Of a stretch of DNA of 64,000 nucleotides, positions 25,587-34,642 are shown one piece after another (the first letter of the stretch is position 1; each line of letters starts with the position of its first letter). The DNA lies in contig JAPFBR010000005.1 in NCBI GenBank assembly GCA_035798135.1, forward strand, positions 62,001 through 126,000, in the 5' to 3' direction. A model generated the notes under the pieces. It did no database searches and had not been told where the DNA came from. It saw nothing but the letters and a program-made list of their open reading frames with translations. The position numbers were made by a program, and so were the translations under genes. This stretch comes from Sediminicola sp035798135 (GTDB lineage Bacteria; Bacteroidota; Bacteroidia; Flavobacteriales; Flavobacteriaceae).

Positions 25587-26669
25587 ATGGAAAATTCAAA
25601 ACAAATGAGAACATGGTTGGACGATATGAAATTGGACCATCCGTTAGTAATCGCAGGGCCTTGTAGTGCGGAGACAGAAGAACAAGTATTAAAAATTGCA
25701 CATGAGTTAAAGGATAGCGATGTAAACTATTTCCGCGCAGGGATATGGAAGCCAAGAACCCGTCCCGGAATGTTCGAAGGTGTTGGAGCTATTGGATTAA
25801 AGTGGTTGAAAAAAGTGAAAGAAGAAACAGGTATGAAAACGGCGACGGAAGTTGCCAATAAAGCCCATGTGGATCTTGCTTTGGAGCACGATGTGGATTT
25901 GCTTTGGATAGGGGCACGCTCAACGGTGAGTCCATTTATTATGCAGGAAATAGCAGATGCTCTGGAAGGTACCGATAAAATAGTGTTGGTAAAAAACCCT
26001 ATCAATCCAGATTTGTCACTTTGGTTGGGAGGTATCGAAAGATTATACGCCGCCAATATTAAAAATTTGGGCGCCATCCATAGAGGTTTTTCCACCTACG
26101 AAAAGACCAAGTACAGAAATATTCCAGAGTGGCAATTGGCCATTGAATTTCAAAATCGTTTTCCCGATTTGCCATTGATCAATGACCCATCACACATTAC
26201 CGGGAAAAGGGATATGATTTTTGATGTGTCACAGACAGCTTTGGATCTAAACTTTGATGGCCTAATGATCGAAACGCATTATGATCCTGACAATGCATGG
26301 AGTGATGCCGCACAACAAGTAACACCAACGGTTTTGAAACAAATAATGAGGGATCTAAAAATCAGAAAGATAACTGATTCAGAAGCGGATTATACCAAGG
26401 AACTGAGTAATCTTAGGGCCCAGATAGATGTTATAGATAATCAGCTGTTGGATATTTTGGGCAAAAGGATGAAGACTTCAGATAGTATAGGAGCTCTAAA
26501 AAAGACAAAAAATGTTGCCGTACTTCAGTCCACCAGATGGAACGAAATTTTGGGTAATATGATCTTGGAAGGAGAATCAAGAGGTTTGAGCGAGGAATTC
26601 GTCTTAAAAATGTTCAAGGCGATCCACCAAGAATCTATCAACCATCAGGAAAAAATTATTAACGGATAG
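25587..26669 (+). CDS. Bifunctional DAHP synthase / chorismate mutase
   Basis: A 360-residue fusion. Residues about 10-260 are a type I-beta (KDO8P-like) 3-deoxy-7-phosphoheptulonate synthase with VIAGPCSAET, RAGIWKPRTRPG, GARS and the metal-binding DPSHITGKR and ETHYDPD. From about 265 a type II (AroQ) chorismate mutase domain follows: LRAQIDVIDNQLLDILGKRM, then K and Q residues in the last helices. It therefore opens the shikimate pathway and directs chorismate to prephenate, feeding pheA and tyrA. In this family the mutase domain commonly acts as an allosteric sensor. It is the last gene before a strong terminator. Confidence 0.94.
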   Translation: MENSKQMRTWLDDMKLDHPLVIAGPCSAETEEQVLKIAHELKDSDVNYFRAGIWKPRTRPGMFEGVGAIGLKWLKKVKEETGMKTATEVANKAHVDLALEHDVDLLWIGARSTVSPFIMQEIADALEGTDKIVLVKNPINPDLSLWLGGIERLYAANIKNLGAIHRGFSTYEKTKYRNIPEWQLAIEFQNRFPDLPLINDPSHITGKRDMIFDVSQTALDLNFDGLMIETHYDPDNAWSDAAQQVTPTVLKQIMRDLKIRKITDSEADYTKELSNLRAQIDVIDNQLLDILGKRMKTSDSIGALKKTKNVAVLQSTRWNEILGNMILEGESRGLSEEFVLKMFKAIHQESINHQEKIING

Positions 26670-26688
26670 TAATAATTTGATAATTTGT

Positions 26689-26722
26689 AATAAGCCCCAC
26701 AGGTTCTGTGGGGCTTATTTTT
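26689..26722. terminator. Bidirectional terminator after the aromatic operon
   Basis: AATAAGCCCCACAG pairs with CTGTGGGGCTTATT around a 3-base loop (stem 26689-26719), followed by T residues. A-rich sequence on the other side lets it also end the convergent gene at 26729-27172. Confidence 0.92.
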
Positions 26723-26728
26723 TAGGAA

Positions 26729-27172
26729 TTATTTTTTCTTGAAAATATACCGGGTAATAAATATTCCCTGCCCGTCACCCTCTCCGCTGTCACTTTCTAC
26801 GCCACTGGTCACAAAGGTAAGTTCCCATCCTTCGGCAACCATGGCATTTATTTTTGAGGTAATCACTGCGTCATTGGCAGCGATATTCTGAAAACGGATT
26901 CCCCCAATATTGTAGAAGTTCAACAATTTGGTTTCTTCAAAATTCTTTACTCGAATTTCACCCCGGTCAGACTTGTTTCTGGTATTGTCATCTTCCGTTT
27001 GCTCACTTGTAAATTCCTTATAGTCTTTTGTTTCTGTAGCACTGATAATTCTGGAGCGACCCAAGCCACTTGGAACTATAGACTCTACACTGGTGATCAC
27101 TTTAAACTGTTGTGCGCTTGCTTCCATGTTGGCCAAAAGAACCAAACATGGGACTAAAAAAAGTTTCTTCAT
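26729..27172 (-). CDS. Secreted hypothetical protein with DUF4177-like C-terminus
   Basis: A 147-residue protein with a signal peptide (residues 1-20, MKKLFLVPCLVLL...ASAQ). The C-terminal part INAMVAEGWELTFVTSG followed by ITRYIFKKK has the EGWEL pattern of DUF4177-like small proteins. The middle is polar and rich in E, D, K and R with no recognisable domain. The gene is monocistronic and convergent with the aromatic operon. No function can be assigned. Confidence 0.7.
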   Translation of the reverse strand: MKKLFLVPCLVLLANMEASAQQFKVITSVESIVPSGLGRSRIISATETKDYKEFTSEQTEDDNTRNKSDRGEIRVKNFEETKLLNFYNIGGIRFQNIAANDAVITSKINAMVAEGWELTFVTSGVESDSGEGDGQGIFITRYIFKKK

Positions 27173-27276
27173 TGGATAGTGGATTAGAGGTTAATTATAG
27201 ACTATGAAACGCGTCAATATCAAAGGTATTAAAAAGTAATGTTGTTTCTTTGTAAAAATTAATACCATCATATTTA

Positions 27277-28227
27277 ATGTTAGGAATCGTTTATAAATCT
27301 ACAGGGAGTTGGTACACCGTAAAGACCAATGATGGTGAGTTTTATGAATGTAAAATAAAAGGGAAATTCAGGATCCAAGGGATCAAAAGCACCAATCCAA
27401 TTGCTGTTGGGGATAAGGTAGATTTTGAGGTAGAGCATATCGGGGACGAGACCATGGGCATTATCTCGGAAATAGCGAACAGGAAGAACTACATTGTCCG
27501 TAAATCTGTAAACCTCTCCAAGCAGACGCACATCATTGCTTCTAATTTGGATCAGGTATTTCTAATGGTGACCCTTAACAACCCTCCAACTTCGACCAGT
27601 TTTATAGATCGTTTTCTGGTTACTTCGGAAGCCTATCAAATTCCAGCCGTTATACTTTTCAATAAAATAGACACCTACAATGAGGATGAATTGGGAGAGA
27701 TTAAATATATGGCAGCCCTTTATCGTGAAATAGGGTATACTTGTTTGGGTATTTCAGCCAAAACGGGAAAAAACGTGGAAGAGGTCAAAGAATTGATGAA
27801 GGGCAAAACTAGTATGTTTTCAGGCCATTCAGGAGTAGGTAAATCTACCTTGATCAATGCAATAGATAAGGAACTACATTTAAAAACCGCCGAAATATCA
27901 CCACAGCACCTACAGGGTCAGCATACCACTACATTTGCAGAAATGTTCGATATGGATTTTGGGGCTAGAATCATAGATACCCCTGGAATTAAGGGATTTG
28001 GTATAGTAGATATGGAGAAAAGCGAGATTGGAAATTATTTTCCAGAATTCTTCAAGTTAAAAAACCAGTGTAAATTTAATGATTGCCTCCATTTGGATGA
28101 ACCCCAATGCGCCGTAAAAGAGGCCTTGGATAGGGATGAGGTATCTTGGAGCAGGTATAGGAGTTACGTACAAATGGTAACTGGGGAAGAAGAAAACTAC
28201 AGAATGGACATCTATAGCAAAAAATAA
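27277..28227 (+). CDS. rsgA: Ribosome small subunit-dependent GTPase A
   Basis: A 316-residue circularly permuted GTPase acting late in 30S subunit maturation. An OB-fold covers about residues 1-75. The permuted order of GTPase motifs is visible: G4 LFNKID, G5 SAKTG, then G1 GHSGVGKSTLIN and G3 DTPGIKGFG. The C-terminal zinc-binding region has CKFNDCLH and a later cysteine in EPQCAVKEAL. The next gene starts directly after its stop, and the following one overlaps by one base, giving a tight rsgA-dtd-MazG-like operon. Confidence 0.95.
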   Translation: MLGIVYKSTGSWYTVKTNDGEFYECKIKGKFRIQGIKSTNPIAVGDKVDFEVEHIGDETMGIISEIANRKNYIVRKSVNLSKQTHIIASNLDQVFLMVTLNNPPTSTSFIDRFLVTSEAYQIPAVILFNKIDTYNEDELGEIKYMAALYREIGYTCLGISAKTGKNVEEVKELMKGKTSMFSGHSGVGKSTLINAIDKELHLKTAEISPQHLQGQHTTTFAEMFDMDFGARIIDTPGIKGFGIVDMEKSEIGNYFPEFFKLKNQCKFNDCLHLDEPQCAVKEALDRDEVSWSRYRSYVQMVTGEEENYRMDIYSKK

Positions 28228-28680
28228 ATGAGGGCAATTGTACAAAGGGTAGCGAAGGCAAGTGTAACCGTTGATGGGGCAGTAATTTCGAAAATTGACA
28301 ATGGCCTTTTGATTTTTTTGGGGGTTGAGGATGCAGATGAACAGGAGGATTTGGAATGGTTATCCAGAAAAATTGTCAACCTGCGTATTTTTAATGATTC
28401 CGAAGGGGTAATGAACCAGTCCCTTGTTGAAACTGGTGGCAATGCCATTGTGGTTAGTCAGTTTACCTTACATGCATCCACAAAAAAAGGCAATAGACCT
28501 TCTTATATCAAGGCGGCAAAACCAACAGTAGCCATTCCCTTATACGAAATGTTTGTCACCCAAATGGAGCAGGATTTAGGACTAAAAGTGGGGACTGGAA
28601 TTTTCGGGGCCGATATGAAGGTGGAATTGATCAATGATGGCCCTGTGACTATTACAATCGACACTAAAAATAAGGAATAA
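28228..28680 (+). CDS. dtd: D-aminoacyl-tRNA deacylase
   Basis: A 150-residue DTD enzyme that removes D-amino acids, and glycine from mischarged tRNA-Ala. It starts MRAIVQRVAKASVTVDG. The two active-site motifs are SQFTLHAST (SQxT type) and NDGPVTI (the cross-subunit Gly-cisPro motif). Length is normal. Its ATG directly abuts the rsgA stop and its TAA shares an A with the ATG of the next gene. Confidence 0.95.
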   Translation: MRAIVQRVAKASVTVDGAVISKIDNGLLIFLGVEDADEQEDLEWLSRKIVNLRIFNDSEGVMNQSLVETGGNAIVVSQFTLHASTKKGNRPSYIKAAKPTVAIPLYEMFVTQMEQDLGLKVGTGIFGADMKVELINDGPVTITIDTKNKE

Positions 28681-29006
28681 TGAACATACAAAACTCGCAA
28701 AAAGCAGTAGATGAGTGGATAAAGGCCCATGGGGTGCGTTATTTTAATGAACTTACCAATATGGCCCAACTTACTGAAGAGGTTGGGGAAGTGGCCCGTA
28801 TCATAGCTAGGCGTTATGGCGAACAAAGTGAAAAAGAATCGGATAAGGATAAAGATCTAGGTGAGGAATTGGCAGATGTTCTTTTTGTGGTTCTCTGTTT
28901 GGCCAACCAAACTGGGATAGATTTGCAACAATCTTTTGATAAAAAGTTAGATCTCAAGACCAAGAGAGATCATGACCGCCATCATGGTAATGAAAAGCTG
29001 AAATAG
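28680..29006 (+). CDS. MazG-like nucleotide pyrophosphohydrolase
   Basis: A 108-residue all-alpha NTP pyrophosphatase. The metal-binding motif TEEVGEVARI is followed by LGEELADVLFVVLCLA, matching the EExxE...ExxD arrangement of MazG and related small pyrophosphohydrolases that hydrolyse non-canonical or excess (d)NTPs. The C-terminus is charged (KRDHDRHHGNEKLK). It overlaps dtd by one base. The substrate is not predictable from sequence. Confidence 0.88.
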   Translation: MNIQNSQKAVDEWIKAHGVRYFNELTNMAQLTEEVGEVARIIARRYGEQSEKESDKDKDLGEELADVLFVVLCLANQTGIDLQQSFDKKLDLKTKRDHDRHHGNEKLK

Positions 29007-29105
29007 TCCTATATTTACGGTTCATTTTTTTCGGGATACGGCACGTAAGTGGTCTGCATTGATCATGGCTTATTGCACACCCGATCTCTTTTAAAATTTA
29101 GGACA

Positions 29106-30338
29106 TTGAAGCTACATCTATCTGCACCTGCATCAAAAAAAATAAAAGCGGGAATCAAAATTACCGGCTCCAAAAGTGAGTCCAATCGGTTATTGTTATT
29201 ACAGGCTTTGTTTTCGAATATAGAAATAGCCAATATTTCCAATTCAGACGATGCACAGGTCATGCAAAAAGGTTTAAAAATCGCCGAAGGGGAAGTTGAT
29301 ATCCATCACGCCGGTACTGCAATGCGGTTTTTAACGGCCTATTTTTCTTCCCAAGAGGGAAAGGAGGTAGTGCTTACAGGTTCCCAACGTATGACGGAAA
29401 GGCCTATAAAGGTATTGGTAGAAGCACTACAAAGCATAGGCGCCGATATTACTTATGTCAAAAATGAGGGATATCCTCCGATAAAAATAAAGGGAAAAAC
29501 CCTTGAAAAAAATAAGGTGAGTTTACCTGCGGATATCAGTAGTCAATATATTTCTGCCTTGTTACTGATTGCGCCGAGCCTAAAATATGGCCTGGAGTTG
29601 GAATTGATAGGGAAGATAACTTCCGTTCCCTATATCAAAATGACCTTGGCCTTATTGTCCCAAGCGGGGATAGAGAATTCTTTTAAAGGGAATACCATTG
29701 TGGTGCAACCTAAAAGGGAGGTTCCAAAAATAAATATGGTAGTGGAGTCCGACTGGAGTTCTGCCTCTTATTTTTATAGTATAGCGGCCCTTTGTGAGGT
29801 GGGCACGGAGATCACCTTATCTTCCTATAAGGCAGAAAGTTTGCAGGGCGATAGTGTCCTAGCTGGGATTTATACCCAATTTGGTGTAGAAACTACATTT
29901 GTTGGTCACGAAATTTGCCTTAAAAAAAATAAAGCAGTTCCTGTAGCCTCATCAATTACCTTGGATCTGGCCAATGCTCCTGATATTGCCCAAACTATTG
30001 CCGTTACCTGTTTTGGGTTGGGAATGGCCTGTCATTTAGAAGGGCTCCATACGCTAAAAATAAAGGAAACGGATCGATTGGAGGCCTTAAAAACAGAATT
30101 GTCAAAGCTAGGTGCCTCCATTTCGGTAACCGATACATCTTTGACTTTAAAGGCGTCCAAGGAAATTAATAAAGATGTGGCCGTTGACACTTATAATGAC
30201 CATAGAATGGCAATGGCCTTTGCTCCATTAGCCCTTAAAAATAGCCTGTTTATCAATAATGCGGAAGTGGTTTCCAAGTCGTATCCCGACTTTTGGAACG
30301 ATCTCAAAAAGCTCCGGTTCACCATCGCAGAATCTTAA
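29106..30338 (+). CDS. aroA: 3-phosphoshikimate 1-carboxyvinyltransferase (EPSP synthase)
   Basis: A 410-residue shikimate-pathway enzyme joining phosphoenolpyruvate to shikimate-3-phosphate. Seen are SKSESNRLLLLQAL near the N-terminus, HHAGTAMRFLTA, DISSQYISALLL, KETDRLEAL and DHRMAMAFAPL. The position corresponding to E. coli P101 is Phe (GTAMRF rather than GTAMRP). The TTG at 29106 gives a start that matches family length; the frame also runs back to a GTG at 29049 without conserved sequence. It lies apart from the attenuated aromatic operon. Confidence 0.93.
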   Translation: MKLHLSAPASKKIKAGIKITGSKSESNRLLLLQALFSNIEIANISNSDDAQVMQKGLKIAEGEVDIHHAGTAMRFLTAYFSSQEGKEVVLTGSQRMTERPIKVLVEALQSIGADITYVKNEGYPPIKIKGKTLEKNKVSLPADISSQYISALLLIAPSLKYGLELELIGKITSVPYIKMTLALLSQAGIENSFKGNTIVVQPKREVPKINMVVESDWSSASYFYSIAALCEVGTEITLSSYKAESLQGDSVLAGIYTQFGVETTFVGHEICLKKNKAVPVASSITLDLANAPDIAQTIAVTCFGLGMACHLEGLHTLKIKETDRLEALKTELSKLGASISVTDTSLTLKASKEINKDVAVDTYNDHRMAMAFAPLALKNSLFINNAEVVSKSYPDFWNDLKKLRFTIAES

Positions 30339-30361
30339 TTAACATTTAAACAGGCATTTAC

Positions 30362-30393
30362 TTGACAACGCCCCTTTCAGGGTTGTATATTTG
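30362..30393 (+). promoter_or_regulatory. Promoter of queA
   Basis: TTGA at 30362-30365 and a perfect TATATTTG at 30386-30393 give the Bacteroidota -33/-7 pair with a 20-base spacer. The start codon is 33 bases further on. The spacer contains a short inverted repeat (CAAC...GTTG, CCC...GGG). Confidence 0.75.
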
Positions 30394-30425
30394 CAGCCGC
30401 TAAAAGCGTCACTAAAAAATTATCG

Positions 30426-31475
30426 ATGAAATTATCACATTTTAATTTTGAGCTTCCAAATGAATTATTGGCTGAATATCCTTCGGAAAATAGGGATGAG
30501 TCCAAATTAATGGTAGTTCATAGAGAGACTGGAAAAATAGAGCACAAAATGTTCAAAGACCTGATCAATTATTTTGATGAGGATGATGTAATGGTGCTAA
30601 ACAATACTAAGGTTTTTCCGGCTCGTTTATATGGTAACAAAGAAAAGACCGGTGCTAGGATTGAAGTATTCTTGCTAAGGGAATTGAACGAAGAACAACG
30701 TCTTTGGGATGTATTGGTAGACCCAGCACGTAAAATAAGAATTGGAAACAAGCTTTATTTTGGTGAGGATGAGAGTTTAGTGGCTGAAGTAATTGACAAT
30801 ACTACTTCTAGAGGTAGAACCTTACGTTTTCTTTATGATGGTTCCTATACCGATTTTAGAAGAAAATTGAGGGAATTGGGAGAAACTCCGCTTCCTAAAT
30901 ATATTAAAAGGGAGGTAGAGCCCGAAGATGAGCAACGCTATCAGACCATTTATGCCAAGCATGAGGGTGCGGTTGCCGCTCCAACTGCTGGTCTGCATTT
31001 TTCCAAGCACCTGTTAAAGCGTTTGGAGATAAAGGGCATCAAATTTGCTGAAGTTACTCTGCACGTTGGTTTGGGTACTTTTAATCCTGTTGAGGTAGAA
31101 GATCTGTCCAAACATAAAATGGATAGTGAAGAGCTTATCATAGATGAGAAATGCACCGAGATTGTAAACAACGCCAAGGTTAGGAAACAGAGAGTTTGTG
31201 CAATTGGTACTACTGCCATGCGAGGTCTGGAGAGCGCAGTGTCCTCTAATCACACATTGAATACATTTGATGGATGGACAAACAAGTTTGTGTTTCCTCC
31301 ATATGAATTCAGTATTGCAACGGCTATGGTTACCAATTTTCATTTACCCAAGTCAACCTTGTTGATGATGGTATCGGCATTTATGGGACATGATTTAATG
31401 AAAAGGGCCTATAAGGAGGCCATATTGGAAGGTTATAAGTTCTATTCCTACGGGGATGCCATGTTGATCATATAA
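30426..31475 (+). CDS. queA: tRNA preQ1(34) S-adenosylmethionine ribosyltransferase-isomerase
   Basis: A 349-residue enzyme that transfers the ribosyl part of SAM to 7-aminomethyl-7-deazaguanine in the tRNA wobble position, making epoxyqueuosine. Conserved stretches are LIAxxP-like LLAEYPSENRDESKLMV at the N-terminus, VLNNTKVFPARLYG, AAPTAGLHFS and LHVGLGTFNPV, and the C-terminal FHLPKSTLLMMVSAFMG and YSYGDAMLI. The length fits the family. It is a single gene with its own promoter and terminator. Confidence 0.96.
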   Translation: MKLSHFNFELPNELLAEYPSENRDESKLMVVHRETGKIEHKMFKDLINYFDEDDVMVLNNTKVFPARLYGNKEKTGARIEVFLLRELNEEQRLWDVLVDPARKIRIGNKLYFGEDESLVAEVIDNTTSRGRTLRFLYDGSYTDFRRKLRELGETPLPKYIKREVEPEDEQRYQTIYAKHEGAVAAPTAGLHFSKHLLKRLEIKGIKFAEVTLHVGLGTFNPVEVEDLSKHKMDSEELIIDEKCTEIVNNAKVRKQRVCAIGTTAMRGLESAVSSNHTLNTFDGWTNKFVFPPYEFSIATAMVTNFHLPKSTLLMMVSAFMGHDLMKRAYKEAILEGYKFYSYGDAMLII

Positions 31476-31497
31476 TTTTTTAAAAAATAAATTGAAG

Positions 31498-31542
31498 TCC
31501 CGTCTTTTTCCTTACATTATTGGGGGATAGACGGGATTTTTT
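31498..31542 (+). terminator. Terminator after queA
   Basis: TCCCGTCT (31498-31505) pairs with AGACGGGA (31529-31536), followed by six T. The loop is long (23 bases). Confidence 0.75.
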
Positions 31543-31566
31543 ATAAGATAATATCGCTGTAAAGAA

Positions 31567-32610
31567 ATGGAAACGGTAAAAAAGAAAGACATAAGAGCAC
31601 TGACCAAGGAACAGCTGAGAGATTTCTTCGTCAGTGAAGGGGACAATGCATTCAGAGGGAACCAGGTTTATGAATGGTTATGGCAAAAGTCGGCCCATTC
31701 CTTTGAAGGCATGACCAATATTTCTAAAGAAACCCGCCAAATGATGGAAGCCAATTTTGTGATCAATCACATTAAGGTAGATCAAATGCAGCGAAGTAGT
31801 GATGGGACCATAAAAAATGCTGTACGCCTTCATGACGATCTAGTGGTGGAATCTGTGCTTATCCCTACCAAAACGAGAACAACCGCCTGTGTTTCCAGTC
31901 AGGTAGGATGTAGTTTGGACTGTAAGTTTTGTGCCACTTCCCGCCTAAAGAGAATGCGGAATTTAAACCCGGACGAGATTTATGATCAGGTAGTGGTAAT
32001 TGATAATGAAAGCAGATTGTATTTTGACAGACCCTTAAGCAATATTGTTTTTATGGGGATGGGAGAGCCTCTAATGAACTATAATAATGTTATAAAGTCA
32101 ATAGAAAAGATTACCTCTCCAGAAGGCTTGGGTATGTCTCCAAAGCGAATTACGGTTTCTACTTCAGGGGTGCCTAAGATGATTCGGAAAATGGCGGATG
32201 AAGAAGTGAAATTTAAACTGGCTGTTTCTTTGCATTCGGCGATTGACGATATCAGAACGTCCATCATGCCTTTTAATGCTACTTTTCCCCTTGCGGATCT
32301 CAGGGAATCTTTACAGTATTGGTACAACAAGACCAAAAGTAGGATTACGTATGAATATATCGTTTGGGAAGGAATAAATGATTTGCAAAAAGATGTGGAC
32401 GCCCTTGTTGATTTCTGCAAATTTGCACCCTCTAAGGTAAATCTTATTGAATATAATCCAATTGACGATGGGGAGTTTCAACAGGCATCAAACGCTGCAA
32501 TAGATAGGTATGTGGATACATTGGAGCGTAATGGAATCACCGTTACCGTTCGTAGGTCTCGTGGAAAGGATATCGATGCTGCCTGTGGTCAATTGGCCAA
32601 TAAGCAATAG
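31567..32610 (+). CDS. rlmN: 23S rRNA (adenine2503-C2)-methyltransferase / tRNA A37 methyltransferase
   Basis: A 347-residue radical SAM enzyme. The cluster motif is GCSLDCKFCATSR (CxxxCxxC). The catalytic cysteine pair is likely the Cys of TTACVSSQVG upstream and the one near the end in DAACGQLA. GMGEPLMNY and ISTSG-type VSTSGVP are also present. It methylates A2503 of 23S rRNA and A37 of some tRNAs. Homologous Cfr enzymes methylate C8, but the sequence and chromosomal context are those of RlmN. Confidence 0.95.
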   Translation: METVKKKDIRALTKEQLRDFFVSEGDNAFRGNQVYEWLWQKSAHSFEGMTNISKETRQMMEANFVINHIKVDQMQRSSDGTIKNAVRLHDDLVVESVLIPTKTRTTACVSSQVGCSLDCKFCATSRLKRMRNLNPDEIYDQVVVIDNESRLYFDRPLSNIVFMGMGEPLMNYNNVIKSIEKITSPEGLGMSPKRITVSTSGVPKMIRKMADEEVKFKLAVSLHSAIDDIRTSIMPFNATFPLADLRESLQYWYNKTKSRITYEYIVWEGINDLQKDVDALVDFCKFAPSKVNLIEYNPIDDGEFQQASNAAIDRYVDTLERNGITVTVRRSRGKDIDAACGQLANKQ

Positions 32611-32792
32611 GATACAATGTTCAGGGTCGCAGAGAAACGCTTCCAATAGGTTGTTATTTTGATCAAAGGTTGTAGATAATCAAAGTCCTCCCTTTTTTTA
32701 ACTGATTGACCAAGTTGTAGTGAATGCCTTTAATTTTTACTTAATTTTACAGAATCAATTCTATTCCACACCAAATTGGAAAATCAAACTTT

Positions 32793-33770
32793 GTGAAAGT
32801 TGTAAACCAGATTAGGGAGCCCATTAACCAAGAAATGGAACTTTTTGAAAAAAAGTTCCATGAATCCATGTCTTCCAAGGTAGCCCTGCTCAACAGAATC
32901 ACCTATTACATTGTGAATAGGAAAGGAAAACAAATGCGTCCCATGTTTGTTTTTTTGACCGCTAAAATGGTATCCAAAGGAACCATTAATGAGCGCACCT
33001 ATCGAGGGGCATCCGTTATAGAATTGATCCATACCGCTACCCTTGTCCATGACGACGTGGTAGATGATAGTAACAAACGACGTGGTTTTTTCTCCATCAA
33101 TGCCCTATGGAAAAACAAGATTGCGGTTTTGGTGGGGGATTATCTCCTTTCCAAAGGCTTGTTGTTGTCCATTGATAATTCCGATTTCGATCTTCTTAAA
33201 ATCATTTCTGTCGCTGTTAGGGAGATGAGTGAGGGAGAACTATTACAGTTAGAAAAGGCAAGAAGGCTGGATATTACCGAGGCGATATATTATGAGATCA
33301 TACGTCAGAAAACTGCCACCCTGATAGCGGCTTGTTGCAGTTTGGGTGCTTGTTCTGTAAAACCGGAATCCGAAGAGGTGGAAATCTTCAGAAAATTTGG
33401 GGAATTGATAGGCATGGCATTTCAGATCAAGGATGATCTTTTTGATTATGGCACGGAGCAGATTGGAAAGCCTACAGGGATAGATATCAAGGAACAAAAA
33501 ATGACCCTGCCCCTGATCCATGTCCTCAATAAAGTTGCGGAAAAGGATCGAAGGTGGTTGATTAACTCCATCAAAAACCATAACAAGGATAAAAAGAGAG
33601 TGAAAGAGGTTATCGCTTTTGTGAAATTGAACGGCGGATTGGATTATGCAGTTCAAAAAATGCTCACATTCAAAACAGAAGCCCTTGATCTCTTGGATTC
33701 ATATCCCGACTCTCCTTACAAAAATTCACTTGTACTTATGGTGAATTACGTGGTAGAACGTAAAAAATAA
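32793..33770 (+). CDS. All-trans polyprenyl diphosphate synthase
   Basis: A 325-residue isoprenoid chain-elongating synthase. The two aspartate-rich motifs are DDVVDDS (first) and DDLFDYG (second), with KGKQMRP for IPP binding and GKPTGIDIKEQKMTLPLI after the second motif. Long-chain (octaprenyl or heptaprenyl) product for the menaquinone side chain is probable, since flavobacteria use menaquinone; chain length cannot be read here. GTG at 32793 is taken as start because the residues from it (KVVNQIREPINQEMELF) look like family sequence. ATG at 32835 is the alternative. Confidence 0.92.
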   Translation: MKVVNQIREPINQEMELFEKKFHESMSSKVALLNRITYYIVNRKGKQMRPMFVFLTAKMVSKGTINERTYRGASVIELIHTATLVHDDVVDDSNKRRGFFSINALWKNKIAVLVGDYLLSKGLLLSIDNSDFDLLKIISVAVREMSEGELLQLEKARRLDITEAIYYEIIRQKTATLIAACCSLGACSVKPESEEVEIFRKFGELIGMAFQIKDDLFDYGTEQIGKPTGIDIKEQKMTLPLIHVLNKVAEKDRRWLINSIKNHNKDKKRVKEVIAFVKLNGGLDYAVQKMLTFKTEALDLLDSYPDSPYKNSLVLMVNYVVERKK

Positions 33771-33980
33771 ACTTCAAACCCATTTATCTAAATTGTATTG
33801 GCGGCCAATCTTCAAATTAGCAGTCAGCAATTATTTACCCTTACATTAATTGAATTTTATTGGTTATTTAAGTGCCCGAAAATAGGGTTGTTTGAAATTA
33901 ATTGATTTTTTTTACTCCTCCCAAGCAACCTTTTGTAATAGTAGGTCGTCTATATAAATAGAACTCAACACCAACTCGCT

Positions 33981-34547
33981 TTGAAGATAATCACCTTTTA
34001 TAACAATGAAAAATTGCTGATCAATAAGGCGGCATCCGGCAAGCGTGAGGCACAGCAATGGTTGTATGACAAGCATTCTCCAAAAATGCTAAGTGTTTGT
34101 AGGCAGTATATCAAGGACACGCAGTTTGCAGAAGATGTAATGGTTCAAGGGTTTTTAAAGGTTTTCACCCATTTAAGCAGTTTTAAACATGAAGGTAGTT
34201 TTGAAGGCTGGATTCGAAAAATAATGGTAAGGGAATGTATTACCTACCTGAGAAAGCGTCAACCCATTATTTTTGATGGGGAGCTTCTTGAAAATCACAC
34301 AACAGAGTATGTTTCCAATGGCTCTGAGTTGGAGGTAGGGGATATCCAAACATTAATAGACAGACTGCCCGAAGGTTATAGATTGGTTTTTGGACTTTAT
34401 GCTTTGGAGGGGTATAAGCACAGTGAGATTGCAGAAATGCTTCAGATATCTGAAAGTACTTCAAAGTCACAATTGTTCAAGGCCAGAAAAAAATTGCAGG
34501 CAGAATTGAAAACTTTGGAATTGTCCTCACAAAGCCGTTCACAATAG
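33981..34547 (+). CDS. ECF-type RNA polymerase sigma factor
   Basis: A 188-residue sigma-70 family protein. Region 2 lies at about residues 25-95 (LYDKHSPKMLSVCRQYIKD, FLKVFTHLSSFKHEGSFEGWIRKIMVRE) and region 4 at about 125-178 (LPEGYRLVFGLYALEGYKHSEIAEML, ESTSKSQLFKARKKL), the latter a helix-turn-helix. It begins at TTG 33981, as there is no upstream ATG in frame. The following gene encodes a single-pass membrane protein of the kind that holds such sigma factors, then an outer-membrane protein, suggesting an envelope-responsive set. Confidence 0.9.
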   Translation: MKIITFYNNEKLLINKAASGKREAQQWLYDKHSPKMLSVCRQYIKDTQFAEDVMVQGFLKVFTHLSSFKHEGSFEGWIRKIMVRECITYLRKRQPIIFDGELLENHTTEYVSNGSELEVGDIQTLIDRLPEGYRLVFGLYALEGYKHSEIAEMLQISESTSKSQLFKARKKLQAELKTLELSSQSRSQ

Positions 34548-34642
34548 AACAATGATAATTGTTGTAACCGGACATAATGTTTCAATATGAGTCCAAAGAT
34601 TGATCGTGTACAAAACGGTCGTTTAAAAATAAAAGAGTAGTT

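Noticed and set aside
31567..32610. Cfr-type antibiotic resistance methyltransferase
   Set aside because: The radical SAM enzyme has the length, motifs and chromosomal setting of housekeeping RlmN.
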